Source: DASWVC01 sp036401335
GTDB taxonomy: Bacteria > Verrucomicrobiota > Verrucomicrobiia > Chthoniobacterales > JAFAMB01
DNA: 10,162 bases
Direction of reading: 5' to 3'
NCBI GenBank assembly: GCA_036401335.1
Contig: DASWVC010000042.1
Span: 1-10,162, forward strand
In this document: positions 1-7,368 of the stretch, piece by piece
Layout of the letters: every line of letters begins with the position of its first letter
How positions within the stretch are numbered: position 1 is the first letter of the stretch
Translations under genes and position numbers: made by a program
The notes under the pieces: generated by a model
What the model saw: the letters and a program-made list of their open reading frames with translations, nothing else
What the model was told of the DNA's origin: nothing
Database searches by the model: none

Positions 1-602
1 TGGCAGATGCCGAGTTTCGGGGCAAACTGGCGGAAGGCAGCGTAAGCAGGCTTTTCTGTGCCGTCCTCGCGCACCAATCCCATGTAGAAATGACGGTAGT
101 AGGAGGACCCTTCGGATTCACGGTGCCGGGTCGTCGCGGGCCAGGCTTTGGGTAAATCGAACAAGCTGTACCAGAACGCCTTCGGGACGACGTTTTGCAA
201 GAGACGGGCGGTGCGCTCCAGGCCAAAAACCTGCACTTCGTCGGCTCCAAACGTGGAAACGCCAACTTCAGTAACCCAGATGGGAAGGTCAATGACTTCT
301 GCTACGGCCTGAATCCGGCCGGGCCAATCATTCAGCTGCCAATGGTTCCAGTCCAAGGGAAATCCGTGGACGCCGTAAGCGTCCAGGCCTTCCAACCCGC
401 CTTGGTCGCGCAAGCGGATCGCAAAATGCGGGTCGATGGGCGAAGTGCCTCCCAACACCTGGGTAAGCTCCGGATTGACCGCGCGGACGGCCCGTGACGC
501 AAGCCGGACCATTTCCGAAAACTTTTTCCAATCCGGGTCAACCTCAAAGTCCCAATGAGACTTGTTGTTAGGTTCGTTCCAAAAAGTTACTGCTTCGATC
601 AT
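1..602 (-). CDS. Clan-A glycoside hydrolase (GH39/beta-xylosidase-like), 3' end beyond the window
   Basis: The first 200 residues are visible; the gene runs off the left edge. It looks like a retaining glycosidase of the (beta/alpha)8 clan. FWNEPNN at residues 7-13 carries the likely acid/base Glu10, and IWVTEVGVST at 108-117 carries the likely nucleophile Glu112. Aromatic stretches (HGFPLDWNHW at 79-88, FWYSLFDLPKAWP at 143-155, SSYYRHFYMG at 166-175) would line a sugar site. No signal peptide is seen, so it is probably cytoplasmic. The chosen ATG at 602 overlaps the methyltransferase 3' end by 35 bases. The frame stays open upstream to about 834, so an earlier non-ATG start is possible. It is odd that the acid/base motif, normally at the end of strand 4 after 100 or more residues, stands at the very N-terminus. 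Either the barrel is circularly permuted or its first half lies elsewhere. The hydrolase fold is fairly sure; the substrate is unknown. Confidence 0.85.
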   Translation of the reverse strand, partial: MIEAVTFWNEPNNKSHWDFEVDPDWKKFSEMVRLASRAVRAVNPELTQVLGGTSPIDPHFAIRLRDQGGLEGLDAYGVHGFPLDWNHWQLNDWPGRIQAVAEVIDLPIWVTEVGVSTFGADEVQVFGLERTARLLQNVVPKAFWYSLFDLPKAWPATTRHRESEGSSYYRHFYMGLVREDGTEKPAYAAFRQFAPKLGIC

Positions 603-1347
603 CGTTGAAAAACTCTTGTTGGCGGGCCTTGCACACGTAAACCTCGGCTTCCGGGTGGGCGACGAGGTCGTAACCCGCACTGCGCAACATTGCTTCGAGG
701 CAAGCACGGTTTGGTATCCACCAGTTGGTCCAATCCCCGGAATAAGAGTGTTCCACGAAGTGGAGTTTAGGGTATTCGGGCCCGTCGAAAACCGCGGTTT
801 CTGAAAACGGGTAGTCTGGCTCCAACCGCCTCAGGTCTGCAGAACCACGCAGCATTGATTGCACCAGCAGTACCCCGTGGGCGACGTGCCGCCGGACCAG
901 GTCGAGTGCAAGCAAGGGATAACGCAAGTGGTAAAGAACTCCGAGGAACAGCACGTAGTCAAAAGATTCGCCCAGGGTACGGACGTCGTAGACCGACAAC
1001 CGCCGCCATTCGATTTCAAGGCCGAGGCACCTGCCCATGAATTCCGCCTGGCGCAGGTAGCGCTCGTCGGTATCGATGCCCACGACCCGTCCAGCGCCCC
1101 GTTTTTTCATTTCGAAGCTGTAATACCCGGCGTTGCAACCAATCTCCAGGACGGACGCGCCTTCCAGGTCATCAGGAATTGCGCCGCGAAAGTTGTTCCA
1201 CTTTATCGCCGGGTAATCGCCTAGCGGATGATCTGGGGCCGTTTGCAATTCACCGAGGTGAAAATTCTGGAACCAGTCGCCCAGGCGTTCGATTTCCTGG
1301 CGCAACGATTCAGGAGATTGCGTAGGCGTGGGCATGGAAGGAATCAC
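568..1347 (-). CDS. CmoB-like SAM-dependent methyltransferase (TIGR04290-type)
   Basis: This is a 259-residue class I methyltransferase. SAM motif I is VLEIGCNAGYYS (66-77), the ribose-binding acidic residue is in VVGID (88-92), and a CmoB/DUF1698-like post-motif is LGVLYHLRYP (135-144). WWIPNRACLEAMLRSAGY (209-226) also resembles the CmoB C-terminal half. The N-terminal stretch with TAPDHPLGDYPAIKW is, from memory, typical of the TIGR04290 (Rta_06860) family, which occurs in glycosyltransferase clusters. The GTG at 1347 forms a GTGA overlap with the inositol phosphate synthase stop; an ATG at 1335 is the alternative start. Its place in the operon points to methylation of a sugar or inositol hydroxyl or carboxyl group rather than of tRNA. 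Because CmoB itself transfers a carboxymethyl group from carboxy-SAM, the donor should not be assumed; no CmoA-like gene is seen here. Confidence 0.92.
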   Translation of the reverse strand: MIPSMPTPTQSPESLRQEIERLGDWFQNFHLGELQTAPDHPLGDYPAIKWNNFRGAIPDDLEGASVLEIGCNAGYYSFEMKKRGAGRVVGIDTDERYLRQAEFMGRCLGLEIEWRRLSVYDVRTLGESFDYVLFLGVLYHLRYPLLALDLVRRHVAHGVLLVQSMLRGSADLRRLEPDYPFSETAVFDGPEYPKLHFVEHSYSGDWTNWWIPNRACLEAMLRSAGYDLVAHPEAEVYVCKARQQEFFNDDRSSNFLERT

Positions 1348-2477
1348 ACGTGGATCAAGGCCGTTCGGTCACGTGGCTGGACCGAGGGGCCTGCCGGCTC
1401 TTTTTGTTCCCCGGCGATAAAAGCTTCCACCAGGCGGTAGGCCTCATCGTCTGAGAATTGCACCGGGGGCGTTTTCATGAAGTAGCTGGCCGGGCCGATC
1501 AATGGACCTGCCCAGCGGCGATCAAGGGCGAGCTTGGCGCAGCGGATGGCATCGATGACGACACCGGCCGAGTTTGGAGAATCCCAAACTTCAAGTTTCA
1601 GTTCGCACAGAATCGGTGATCCACCGAAAGCGGTGCCCTCGAGCCGGATGTGACAGAACTTACGGTCTTCGAGCCACTCGACGTAGTCACTGGGACCCAC
1701 ATGGATGTTGCCGGCCGGGATTGGGCCGTCCATCTGGCTCGTGACCGCACCGGTTTTGGAAACCTTTTTGGAAGCAAGCCGCTCCCGTTCCAGCATGTTC
1801 ATAAAGTCGGTGTTGCCCCCGAAATTCAGCTGGTAAGTGCGTTCCACCCGCACGCCACGCTTCTTGAACAGGTCGACCAGCATCCGGTGCAGGATGGTTG
1901 CACCGACCTGGGACTTGATGTCGTCCCCGATGATGGGCAAGCTGGCGTCGGTGAAACGCTTCTGCCACTCGGGCGACGACGCAATAAAGACGGGCATGCA
2001 GTTGATGAAGGCACAACCAGCTTCCAAGCAACGCTCGGCGTACCAGCGCGCGGCTTTTTCGGAACCAACCGGGAGGTAGGACACCAGGACCTCGGTCCCT
2101 GTTTCTTTCAGGACGCGCGTTACGTCGGCGCATGCCCGGTCGCTTACCGGAATGACCTCGCTCGGGTACTTACCGAGGCCATCAAGGAGGTTGCCGCGCT
2201 GCACTTCGATGCCGAGGGACGGCACGTCAGCAAACCGGCGGGTGTTGTTGGGGAGGCTGTAAACGGCTTCGCCAAGGTCACGTCCGACCTTGCGGCTGTC
2301 CACGTCGAATGCCGCGGAGAACTCGATGGCAGCCGGCAAATACCCGCCCAAGTCGGCATGCATCAATCCGGGCACCACGTCGTTACGGGTGATGTCGCGA
2401 TAGTAGTGGGTGCCTTGGACCAGCGCCGAAGCACAGTTTCCCACCCCAAGAATTGCGGTTCGAATCGAATTGCTCAT
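1344..2477 (-). CDS. ino1: Inositol-3-phosphate synthase (actinobacterial-type)
   Basis: The enzyme converts glucose 6-phosphate to 1L-myo-inositol 3-phosphate by an NAD-dependent oxidation, aldol closure and reduction in the cytoplasm. The 377-residue length fits the shorter bacterial form. The NAD-binding loop is AILGVGNCASALVQG (8-22). Family signatures further along are GDDIKSQVGATI, NFGGNTDFMNM and KLEVWDSPNSAGVVIDA, with the conserved Lys, Asn and Asp residues of the active site. The ATG at 2477 is supported by a TGAGGT Shine-Dalgarno at 2483-2488, the clearest one in the operon, and by a 22-base gap to the preceding glycosyltransferase. The 3' end overlaps the methyltransferase start by 4 bases. 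No inositol monophosphatase is present in the window, so either free inositol is made by an enzyme encoded elsewhere or the phosphate itself is the acceptor for the neighbouring transferases. Confidence 0.96.
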   Translation of the reverse strand: MSNSIRTAILGVGNCASALVQGTHYYRDITRNDVVPGLMHADLGGYLPAAIEFSAAFDVDSRKVGRDLGEAVYSLPNNTRRFADVPSLGIEVQRGNLLDGLGKYPSEVIPVSDRACADVTRVLKETGTEVLVSYLPVGSEKAARWYAERCLEAGCAFINCMPVFIASSPEWQKRFTDASLPIIGDDIKSQVGATILHRMLVDLFKKRGVRVERTYQLNFGGNTDFMNMLERERLASKKVSKTGAVTSQMDGPIPAGNIHVGPSDYVEWLEDRKFCHIRLEGTAFGGSPILCELKLEVWDSPNSAGVVIDAIRCAKLALDRRWAGPLIGPASYFMKTPPVQFSDDEAYRLVEAFIAGEQKEPAGPSVQPRDRTALIHV

Positions 2478-2499
2478 GCGTTACCTCAGTGCTCCATCT

Positions 2500-3573
2500 T
2501 TAAGAATCAGGTTCGTGCCTGGATCCGAGCAGCCGTTCCAACAGCAGCACCCTTTGCTCGGCGGTGTGGCCAGCGAGGATACGCTCACGTGCACGGGCGC
2601 TCAACGCCTGCCGGTCGGACTCCGGGTATCCACGGAGGATTTCCACCACCTCGGCTCCGGAATCGACGATGATCACTTCAAGCCCGGGTTCAAGGAATTG
2701 ATCAATCCCTTGCCAACGGTCGGAGATGATGGCGGTGCCGCAGGCGGCTGCCTCAAACAGGCGGGTGCTCGGCGAGTAGCCGTTCGTGACCATGGCCTGG
2801 CGGGTGAGGTTCAGGGTGAAGCGCTGGGAAGCGTAAAACCGGCCGTGCTCAGCCGGCGAAACGTGTTCGATACGGTCGACATTGGCCGGCCACAACGTTC
2901 TTTCGGGATACAGCGGACCGGCCACGGCAAAACGGCGATCGGCCAGCGTGCCGGCAGGGATAAACAGGAGCGTTTCCAGCTTCGCCTGGCGGTCGGCGCT
3001 GAACGTGCCCAGGTAACCCAGTTCCCAGCGAAGTTCAGCCGGCACCGGAATGTGCAGCGCGGGATCTACGGTGCACCAGAACGGGACCGGATTCCGGACG
3101 CCGAAACGTTTGGCCAATTTGTCGAGAACTGCGCCGCCAGCGAAAGACAAATAGAAATCGAAGGTCGGGATTACCTCCGGTGAGAGGTATTCATAGTCGT
3201 GCGCCTCCAGCTTGGCGAGGGTCACAGGCGTATCCAGATCATAAAAGATCCGGCAGGCCTGAACGGCCGCACGCGCTACGCCCTTTGCCACGTTCACCCC
3301 TTCCGGCACGTAGGAACCCTGAATAACGCAATCGGCTTGGGACAGGTCACCTGCATGGCGGTCAAAAAGGCTGGCCAGGTCGTCATAGAGTTCTACGCGT
3401 CCGTAAGCGGGGCTAAGCTCATCACGAAACGGACGGTACCAAGGCGTGTCGCGTTCGAGGAAGAGCACGCCGTGCCCCCGGGCCGTTAAGGCTTTGCATA
3501 ATGCTCGAAAGGTAACGGTGTGCCCATTTCCCCAGGCTGACGTAATGGACAGTCCCAGGATAACCACGTTCAT
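2500..3573 (-). CDS. CgeB-like glycosyltransferase, second of a tandem pair
   Basis: This is a 357-residue GT-B-fold glycosyltransferase related to the CgeB / Glyco_trans_1_2 group. The N-terminal Rossmann half starts MNVVILGLSITSAWGNGH, and the donor-site half carries YSPSTRLFEAAACGT (266-280), SDRWQGIDQFLEPG (284-297) and VIIVDSGAEVVEIL (300-313). It is a clear paralogue of the next gene upstream (3570-4643). The two share length, the N-terminal GHxVxFxE pattern and the donor-site block, but they differ across the acceptor half, which suggests successive sugar additions to different acceptors. The ATG at 3573 forms an ATGA overlap with the paralogue's stop, so translation is probably coupled. 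There is no signal peptide or membrane segment, so it acts in the cytoplasm or at the inner face of the membrane. Donor and acceptor cannot be read from the sequence. Confidence 0.9.
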   Translation of the reverse strand: MNVVILGLSITSAWGNGHTVTFRALCKALTARGHGVLFLERDTPWYRPFRDELSPAYGRVELYDDLASLFDRHAGDLSQADCVIQGSYVPEGVNVAKGVARAAVQACRIFYDLDTPVTLAKLEAHDYEYLSPEVIPTFDFYLSFAGGAVLDKLAKRFGVRNPVPFWCTVDPALHIPVPAELRWELGYLGTFSADRQAKLETLLFIPAGTLADRRFAVAGPLYPERTLWPANVDRIEHVSPAEHGRFYASQRFTLNLTRQAMVTNGYSPSTRLFEAAACGTAIISDRWQGIDQFLEPGLEVIIVDSGAEVVEILRGYPESDRQALSARARERILAGHTAEQRVLLLERLLGSRHEPDS

Positions 3574-4643
3574 CTTGACGTCCTTCCCTCGATCGCTTGT
3601 TCAAACCGGATGGCCCGCTGCGTGTAGGTGTGCTCACGCAACGCCTTATCGCGCGCGGCTTGCCCGATGGCGTGGGCCCGGTCAGGCCCCAAGGCTGCCA
3701 GCGTCTCGGCCACTTCTGCTCCATTTTTCGCCACGAGAATTTCCCGGCCGGGCTCGAAGAACTGCTCGATGCCCTCCCAGTCGTCCGTGATGATGCAAGC
3801 ACCGGCTCCGGCGGCCTCAAACACGCGAGTGGCCGGTGAGAAGCCGTAAGCAGCCATGCTGTCACGGCAGATGTTGAGGACAGCCCGGGCGCTGCAATTA
3901 AAAACATTGTGAAGGGCGGTAGGCAGGTGGCCAAGGTAACTGACGTTTTTCGACCGGGGTTTGTCAGCCCAGCCGTTCCCGGCGAGGATAAAATGCTGCC
4001 TTGGACTGGCGTCGGCCGCCCGCAAAAAGAACTCCTCCACCCGGTGTTCCCGATCCGGCAGGCGGTTCCCGAGAAAACCAAGGTCGCACGCGTACCTGCC
4101 TTCGGACGGTACGGGGTGATGGGTTTCGGGATCCAATCCGTTGTAGATCGGGTGACAAGAACGTGCACCGAGTGCCAGGTAATCTTTAACCACCGGGTCG
4201 CCGCCTCCGTAAGTCAGAATCCGGTCGAAGCTGGCGAGCGTATCCAGCAGCGGCCCGGGTTGCTCACTTCGGAGACGGGTCAGCGTTGCGGGAGCGTCCA
4301 CGTCCCAATAAACCACCATGTTCGATCCGGTTCGTGCGGCGGGCACGGCGGTTTCCAGGTGGTCGTCCAGCACACCAATGCCGCTGGTCTTGATGAGGAG
4401 GTCCGCTCCGCGCGCCTCCTGCAACCATCGATCAACCTCGCCGCGAGTAGGCTCATAAACGATCACCCGCGCCCAGGAAGGCGGATCGAGGTCACGGTAT
4501 TCCTGCCGCTGGTAGGCGTTGGGTTCATAAAAAGTGACCTGATGACCACGGGCAGCCAATGCCCGCACCATTCCGCGGTAATACGTCGCCGCTCCGTTCC
4601 AATAGGCGGAAACCAGGCTCGACCCGAACATGGCGATCCTCAT
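3570..4643 (-). CDS. CgeB-like glycosyltransferase, first of a tandem pair
   Basis: This is a 357-residue GT-B glycosyltransferase, the same length as its downstream paralogue. The N-terminal half begins MRIAMFGSSLVSAYWNGAAT, with the GHQVTFYEP strand-helix unit at 33-41. The C-terminal donor-binding half contains GFSPATRVFEAAGAGACI (267-284), TDDWEGIEQFFEPGREIL (286-303) and AKNGAEVAETL (305-315). The ATG at 4643 is chosen because it gives an ATGA overlap with the stop of the upstream GT4 gene; a longer reading from a TTG at 4670 is less likely. Conserved acidic and glycine positions of the nucleotide-sugar site look intact in both paralogues, so neither appears degenerate. It probably adds one sugar to the inositol-based product. 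The family assignment is firm; the specificity is unknown. Confidence 0.9.
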   Translation of the reverse strand: MRIAMFGSSLVSAYWNGAATYYRGMVRALAARGHQVTFYEPNAYQRQEYRDLDPPSWARVIVYEPTRGEVDRWLQEARGADLLIKTSGIGVLDDHLETAVPAARTGSNMVVYWDVDAPATLTRLRSEQPGPLLDTLASFDRILTYGGGDPVVKDYLALGARSCHPIYNGLDPETHHPVPSEGRYACDLGFLGNRLPDREHRVEEFFLRAADASPRQHFILAGNGWADKPRSKNVSYLGHLPTALHNVFNCSARAVLNICRDSMAAYGFSPATRVFEAAGAGACIITDDWEGIEQFFEPGREILVAKNGAEVAETLAALGPDRAHAIGQAARDKALREHTYTQRAIRFEQAIEGRTSR

Positions 4644-5767
4644 GCCATGGCTCCTTCGGATCGGTGCCAAGGGGCAGTGTTGGCCCGCAAGGCGCGATAG
4701 AGGGAAAGGTAACCCGTCACCATCGCATCCACGCTGAAACGCCGGGCCCGCGTCCGAGCAGCCGCCGCCAAACGGTTCCGCCGGTCGTCGTCCAGGGTTA
4801 AAGCGTTCAGGGTGCAGGCCCAGCCTTCAAGGTCTCGCGCCGGCACAAATTCTGCCGCCCCGTCCCAGTTTTCACGAAGTGAAGGCAAGTCACTGAGGAC
4901 AAGGCAGCAACCCGCACGGGCGGCTTCCAGGATTGCAAGGCCAAATGGTTCATAGAGGGCCGGGGCGGCGAAAATCGCTGATTCGGCCAGGAAGGGACCC
5001 ACGGCAGCCCGTGAAAGTCGTCCGGCCCAACGCAGGTTTTCCACGCTGGGCCGAGCGGATGCCGCTCCGCCCGCATGATCTCCCGCGACGTGCACGGGCC
5101 AGCGCAGCCGGGGGGCAATTCGCTCCAGGGTGGCAATCCCTTTGGCGACGTCCCAGATCCGTCCAGCCGCAGCGATGTGCGGCTGTTTGCACCGGCTGCT
5201 GCCGTGCAGGGGCCGGCCGCCATTCGGAATCACCACGCCCGGCCTTCTCCAGCCATAAGCCCCGGCTAAGCCCTGCAGCATTGCGGCGGTTGGGGCAGCG
5301 ACCGCGTCGGCCCGCTCCAGGCCCGCGTGGACGCGGCGCCCATACTCTGCATAGGCGTCGTCCGGCGGCCAGCGTCCATGCACAGCCTGCCACCAGGTGT
5401 ACACACACGAATGCGCCACTACTGCGACCGGAACGGGCCAATCCAGTGCCGCGTGGGCGTAGCCGTTCAGGTGAACGAGATCAGGGCACCACCCGCCTGC
5501 AAAACGCTGCAGGAACGTGCCCGCCGCGTCGACCTCAGGCCAGGGGTCATCCATCCATTCAAGCTTGAAATCCGTTTCGACAAACGTGACGCCAGGCAGG
5601 GTCCGTACCTCTGCGCGCTGGTCCGGAGAAGCCGGATCTCCGAACGTCACGAGGGCAATTTCAGCGCCCTGCGCAGTCAGCCCGTGACACAGATCCAGGG
5701 CGTAGGTCCACACGCCGCCAACGGCATCGGCCGTCATCAAGATTTTGGTGCTCAACATTTCTACCAT
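4640..5767 (-). CDS. Glycosyltransferase family 4 protein
   Basis: This is a retaining GT-B transferase of about 375 residues. Numbered from the ATG at 5767, KILMTADAVGGVWTYAL (8-24) holds the GGVW loop of the acceptor half. AGRIWDVAKG (201-210) holds the Arg/Lys pair that binds the donor phosphates. YEPFGLAILEAARAG (272-286) is the GT4 EX7E motif (Glu273 and Glu281). Start choice is uncertain: ATG 5767, ATG 5758 (closest to the usual family start) and GTG 5797 are all in frame, and none has a good Shine-Dalgarno. The gene sits about 45 bases after the epimerase and overlaps the next transferase by ATGA, so it is the first glycosylation gene of the operon. An alternative role in glycogen or trehalose-like synthesis is not supported by the neighbours. 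Confidence 0.9.
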   Translation of the reverse strand: MVEMLSTKILMTADAVGGVWTYALDLCHGLTAQGAEIALVTFGDPASPDQRAEVRTLPGVTFVETDFKLEWMDDPWPEVDAAGTFLQRFAGGWCPDLVHLNGYAHAALDWPVPVAVVAHSCVYTWWQAVHGRWPPDDAYAEYGRRVHAGLERADAVAAPTAAMLQGLAGAYGWRRPGVVIPNGGRPLHGSSRCKQPHIAAAGRIWDVAKGIATLERIAPRLRWPVHVAGDHAGGAASARPSVENLRWAGRLSRAAVGPFLAESAIFAAPALYEPFGLAILEAARAGCCLVLSDLPSLRENWDGAAEFVPARDLEGWACTLNALTLDDDRRNRLAAAARTRARRFSVDAMVTGYLSLYRALRANTAPWHRSEGAMA

Positions 5768-5812
5768 GGCAGGCGCCAGGGACCTGGAAGAACCCACGTG
5801 CCGGAAACCGGC

Positions 5813-6931
5813 TCACACCGTGAGGCCGCGTCGGGAAAGCTCCTGAAAAGCTTCCGTGACATTGTCCTGAGCGGTCTGCCCATCCAACCAGGTCAGCATC
5901 TCGCCAAGCCCGGACCGCAGGTCGTACCTCGGCTCAAATTTCAGGAGCGTCCTGGCTTTCGTCATGTCTGCATAACAATGTCGGATATCGCCGACGCGGT
6001 ACTTGCCGGTGATCTGCGGCTCGAGTTCTGGGTGTCCAAGCAATTTTGCCAAATCAGCTGCCAAGCTCGTGATGGCATAGGGCCGGCCACTGCCAATGTT
6101 AAACACCTCATTGTCCGCTTGGGAGGATTCCAGAGCCAATCGACAACCCAGGGCAATGTCTTTCACATAAATAAAATCGCGTTGCTGCCGGCCATCTTCG
6201 TTGATCAACGGCGGCTGCCCGTTGAGAATGCGGGACGCAAAGATCGCCAGCACGCCCGTGTAAGGGTTCGACAGGGCCTGTCGCGGTCCGAACACATTGA
6301 AAAAGCGAAGTGCCACCGTCGGAATGCCGTAGGCTGGCCCGACCGTCAGGCAAATGCGCTCCTGGTAATACTTCGTCAGCGCGTATACCGACGGCGCCGA
6401 CGGGTGTTTGGTTTCGGGAGTGGGCATTGGCGTGAGTTCGCTACCGTCGGCGGCAAGCATATCCCAACGTCGGCTTTCAAGCTGCCGACGGGGCCGTTCC
6501 GTGGGTTCCACGATTCGGCCATGCCGGTCGCGGTAGCGGCCTTCACCGTAGATGCTCATGCTCGAGGCCACCACGAGCTTTTCGACGGGGCTTTGCGCGA
6601 GGGTTTCCAAGAGCGCAGCGGTTCCCTGGCAATTAAGGTCGGTGTAATTGGAGATCTGGTACATGCTTTGGCCCACCCCGACGGCCGCCGCGAAGTGCAC
6701 AACATAATCGACTCCGTGCAACGCCCTGATCAGCCCGTCAGCATCCCGCAAATCGCCGCGGACCAGTTCGACCTCCTCTGAAAGATACCGAGGTCGTTTG
6801 CAGTGGTCGCCATGAACCTGGGCGATTAGGGAGTCGTACGCCCTAACCCGATAGCCCTTTTCAAGAAGTTCGTCCGCAAGGTGTGATCCAATGAAACCCG
6901 CTCCGCCTGTGATAAGGACTTGGCCCTGCAT
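5813..6931 (-). CDS. NAD-dependent nucleotide-sugar epimerase/dehydratase (extended SDR)
   Basis: This is a 372-residue extended short-chain dehydrogenase. The NAD-binding motif TGGAGFIGSHL is at 8-18, the acidic pair in GDLRD at 59-63, the active-site serine region ASSMSIYG at 122-129, and the catalytic Tyr183 and Lys187 in YALTK. FFNVFGPRQALSNPYTG (210-226) and EDGRQQRDFIYVKD (245-258) are typical of GalE / dTDP-rhamnose 4-epimerase-like proteins. Between the Ser and Tyr motifs lie about 59 residues, roughly 35 more than in E. coli GalE, so there is an inserted lid. The ATG at 6931 has no evident Shine-Dalgarno. It is the first gene of the operon and probably supplies an epimerised NDP-sugar to the three transferases. 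The exact substrate (UDP-glucose, UDP-glucuronate or dTDP-sugar) cannot be decided. Confidence 0.92.
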   Translation of the reverse strand: MQGQVLITGGAGFIGSHLADELLEKGYRVRAYDSLIAQVHGDHCKRPRYLSEEVELVRGDLRDADGLIRALHGVDYVVHFAAAVGVGQSMYQISNYTDLNCQGTAALLETLAQSPVEKLVVASSMSIYGEGRYRDRHGRIVEPTERPRRQLESRRWDMLAADGSELTPMPTPETKHPSAPSVYALTKYYQERICLTVGPAYGIPTVALRFFNVFGPRQALSNPYTGVLAIFASRILNGQPPLINEDGRQQRDFIYVKDIALGCRLALESSQADNEVFNIGSGRPYAITSLAADLAKLLGHPELEPQITGKYRVGDIRHCYADMTKARTLLKFEPRYDLRSGLGEMLTWLDGQTAQDNVTEAFQELSRRGLTV

Positions 6932-7368
6932 GATTCAGAGAAATGAGAGGAAAAACACGCTGCTATGGGCGAGTTCGCGAAGGTAAGTACCTGCGCATGT
7001 AAGGGTGAAGCCTGATACGAATATCGGGAAAAGCAGGTAGGCTTCCCTGAGAAAAACCGCCATCTTGGCATCCAGGGCATGGCAGCGGCTTCGGTTCAGC
7101 GGGATCTTATTGGTTGGCATTCTTAAAAAGGGACTATATGCTGGCTTTCAACGGTGCCCCGTGGTCGTTTCAGCCTCGAGGTTATCCAGCCGAATGGCTC
7201 CTTGTCCACCTTAACCCATCGGTTTGGCCGAGAGATACCATAACTGCGGCTTTGCTCCGTTGAGGCCAGGGCGATTAACCCGTGTGACCCTTAAGTCCCT
7301 CCAGAGATGCGTTTTCGGGTAAAGATGAATTCAGGTCGGCGTAAAATGGCCGGGAATAAACGCAGCCT
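6932..7368. promoter_or_regulatory. 437-base divergent intergenic region
   Basis: This stretch separates the leftward glycosyltransferase operon from the rightward receiver/SDR pair and so must hold both promoters, but no consensus sigma-70 pair stands out. On the minus strand TTGAAA at about 7147-7152 is followed, after about 17-19 bases, by an AT-rich TTTTTAAGA segment near 7121-7129, a weak promoter candidate. On the plus strand TAAAAT at about 7342-7347 and TAAAGAT at about 7320-7326 are possible -10 boxes without clear -35 partners. An imperfect inverted repeat pairs gaagcct (7007-7013) with aggcttc (7039-7045). A 61-residue minus-strand frame (6935-7120), ending 3 bases before the epimerase ATG and containing one hydrophobic segment, is open but has no ribosome site. 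I recognise no riboswitch or RNA family. Confidence 0.5.

Noticed and set aside
1650..2672. 340-residue open frame on the plus strand
   Set aside because: It lies antisense to inositol-3-phosphate synthase, whose motifs are clear; the translation has no recognisable domain and is typical of a GC-rich shadow.
3909..4700. 263-residue plus-strand frame
   Set aside because: It is antisense to the tandem glycosyltransferase; no motifs and no ribosome site.
5327..6781. 484-residue open frame on the plus strand
   Set aside because: It is antisense to the epimerase and GT4 genes, both well supported; its His/Arg/Gln-rich composition fits a shadow frame.
7121..7368. Possible riboswitch or structured RNA in the intergenic region
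   Set aside because: I looked for conserved cores of common riboswitches (SAM, cobalamin, c-di-GMP, TPP) and saw none.
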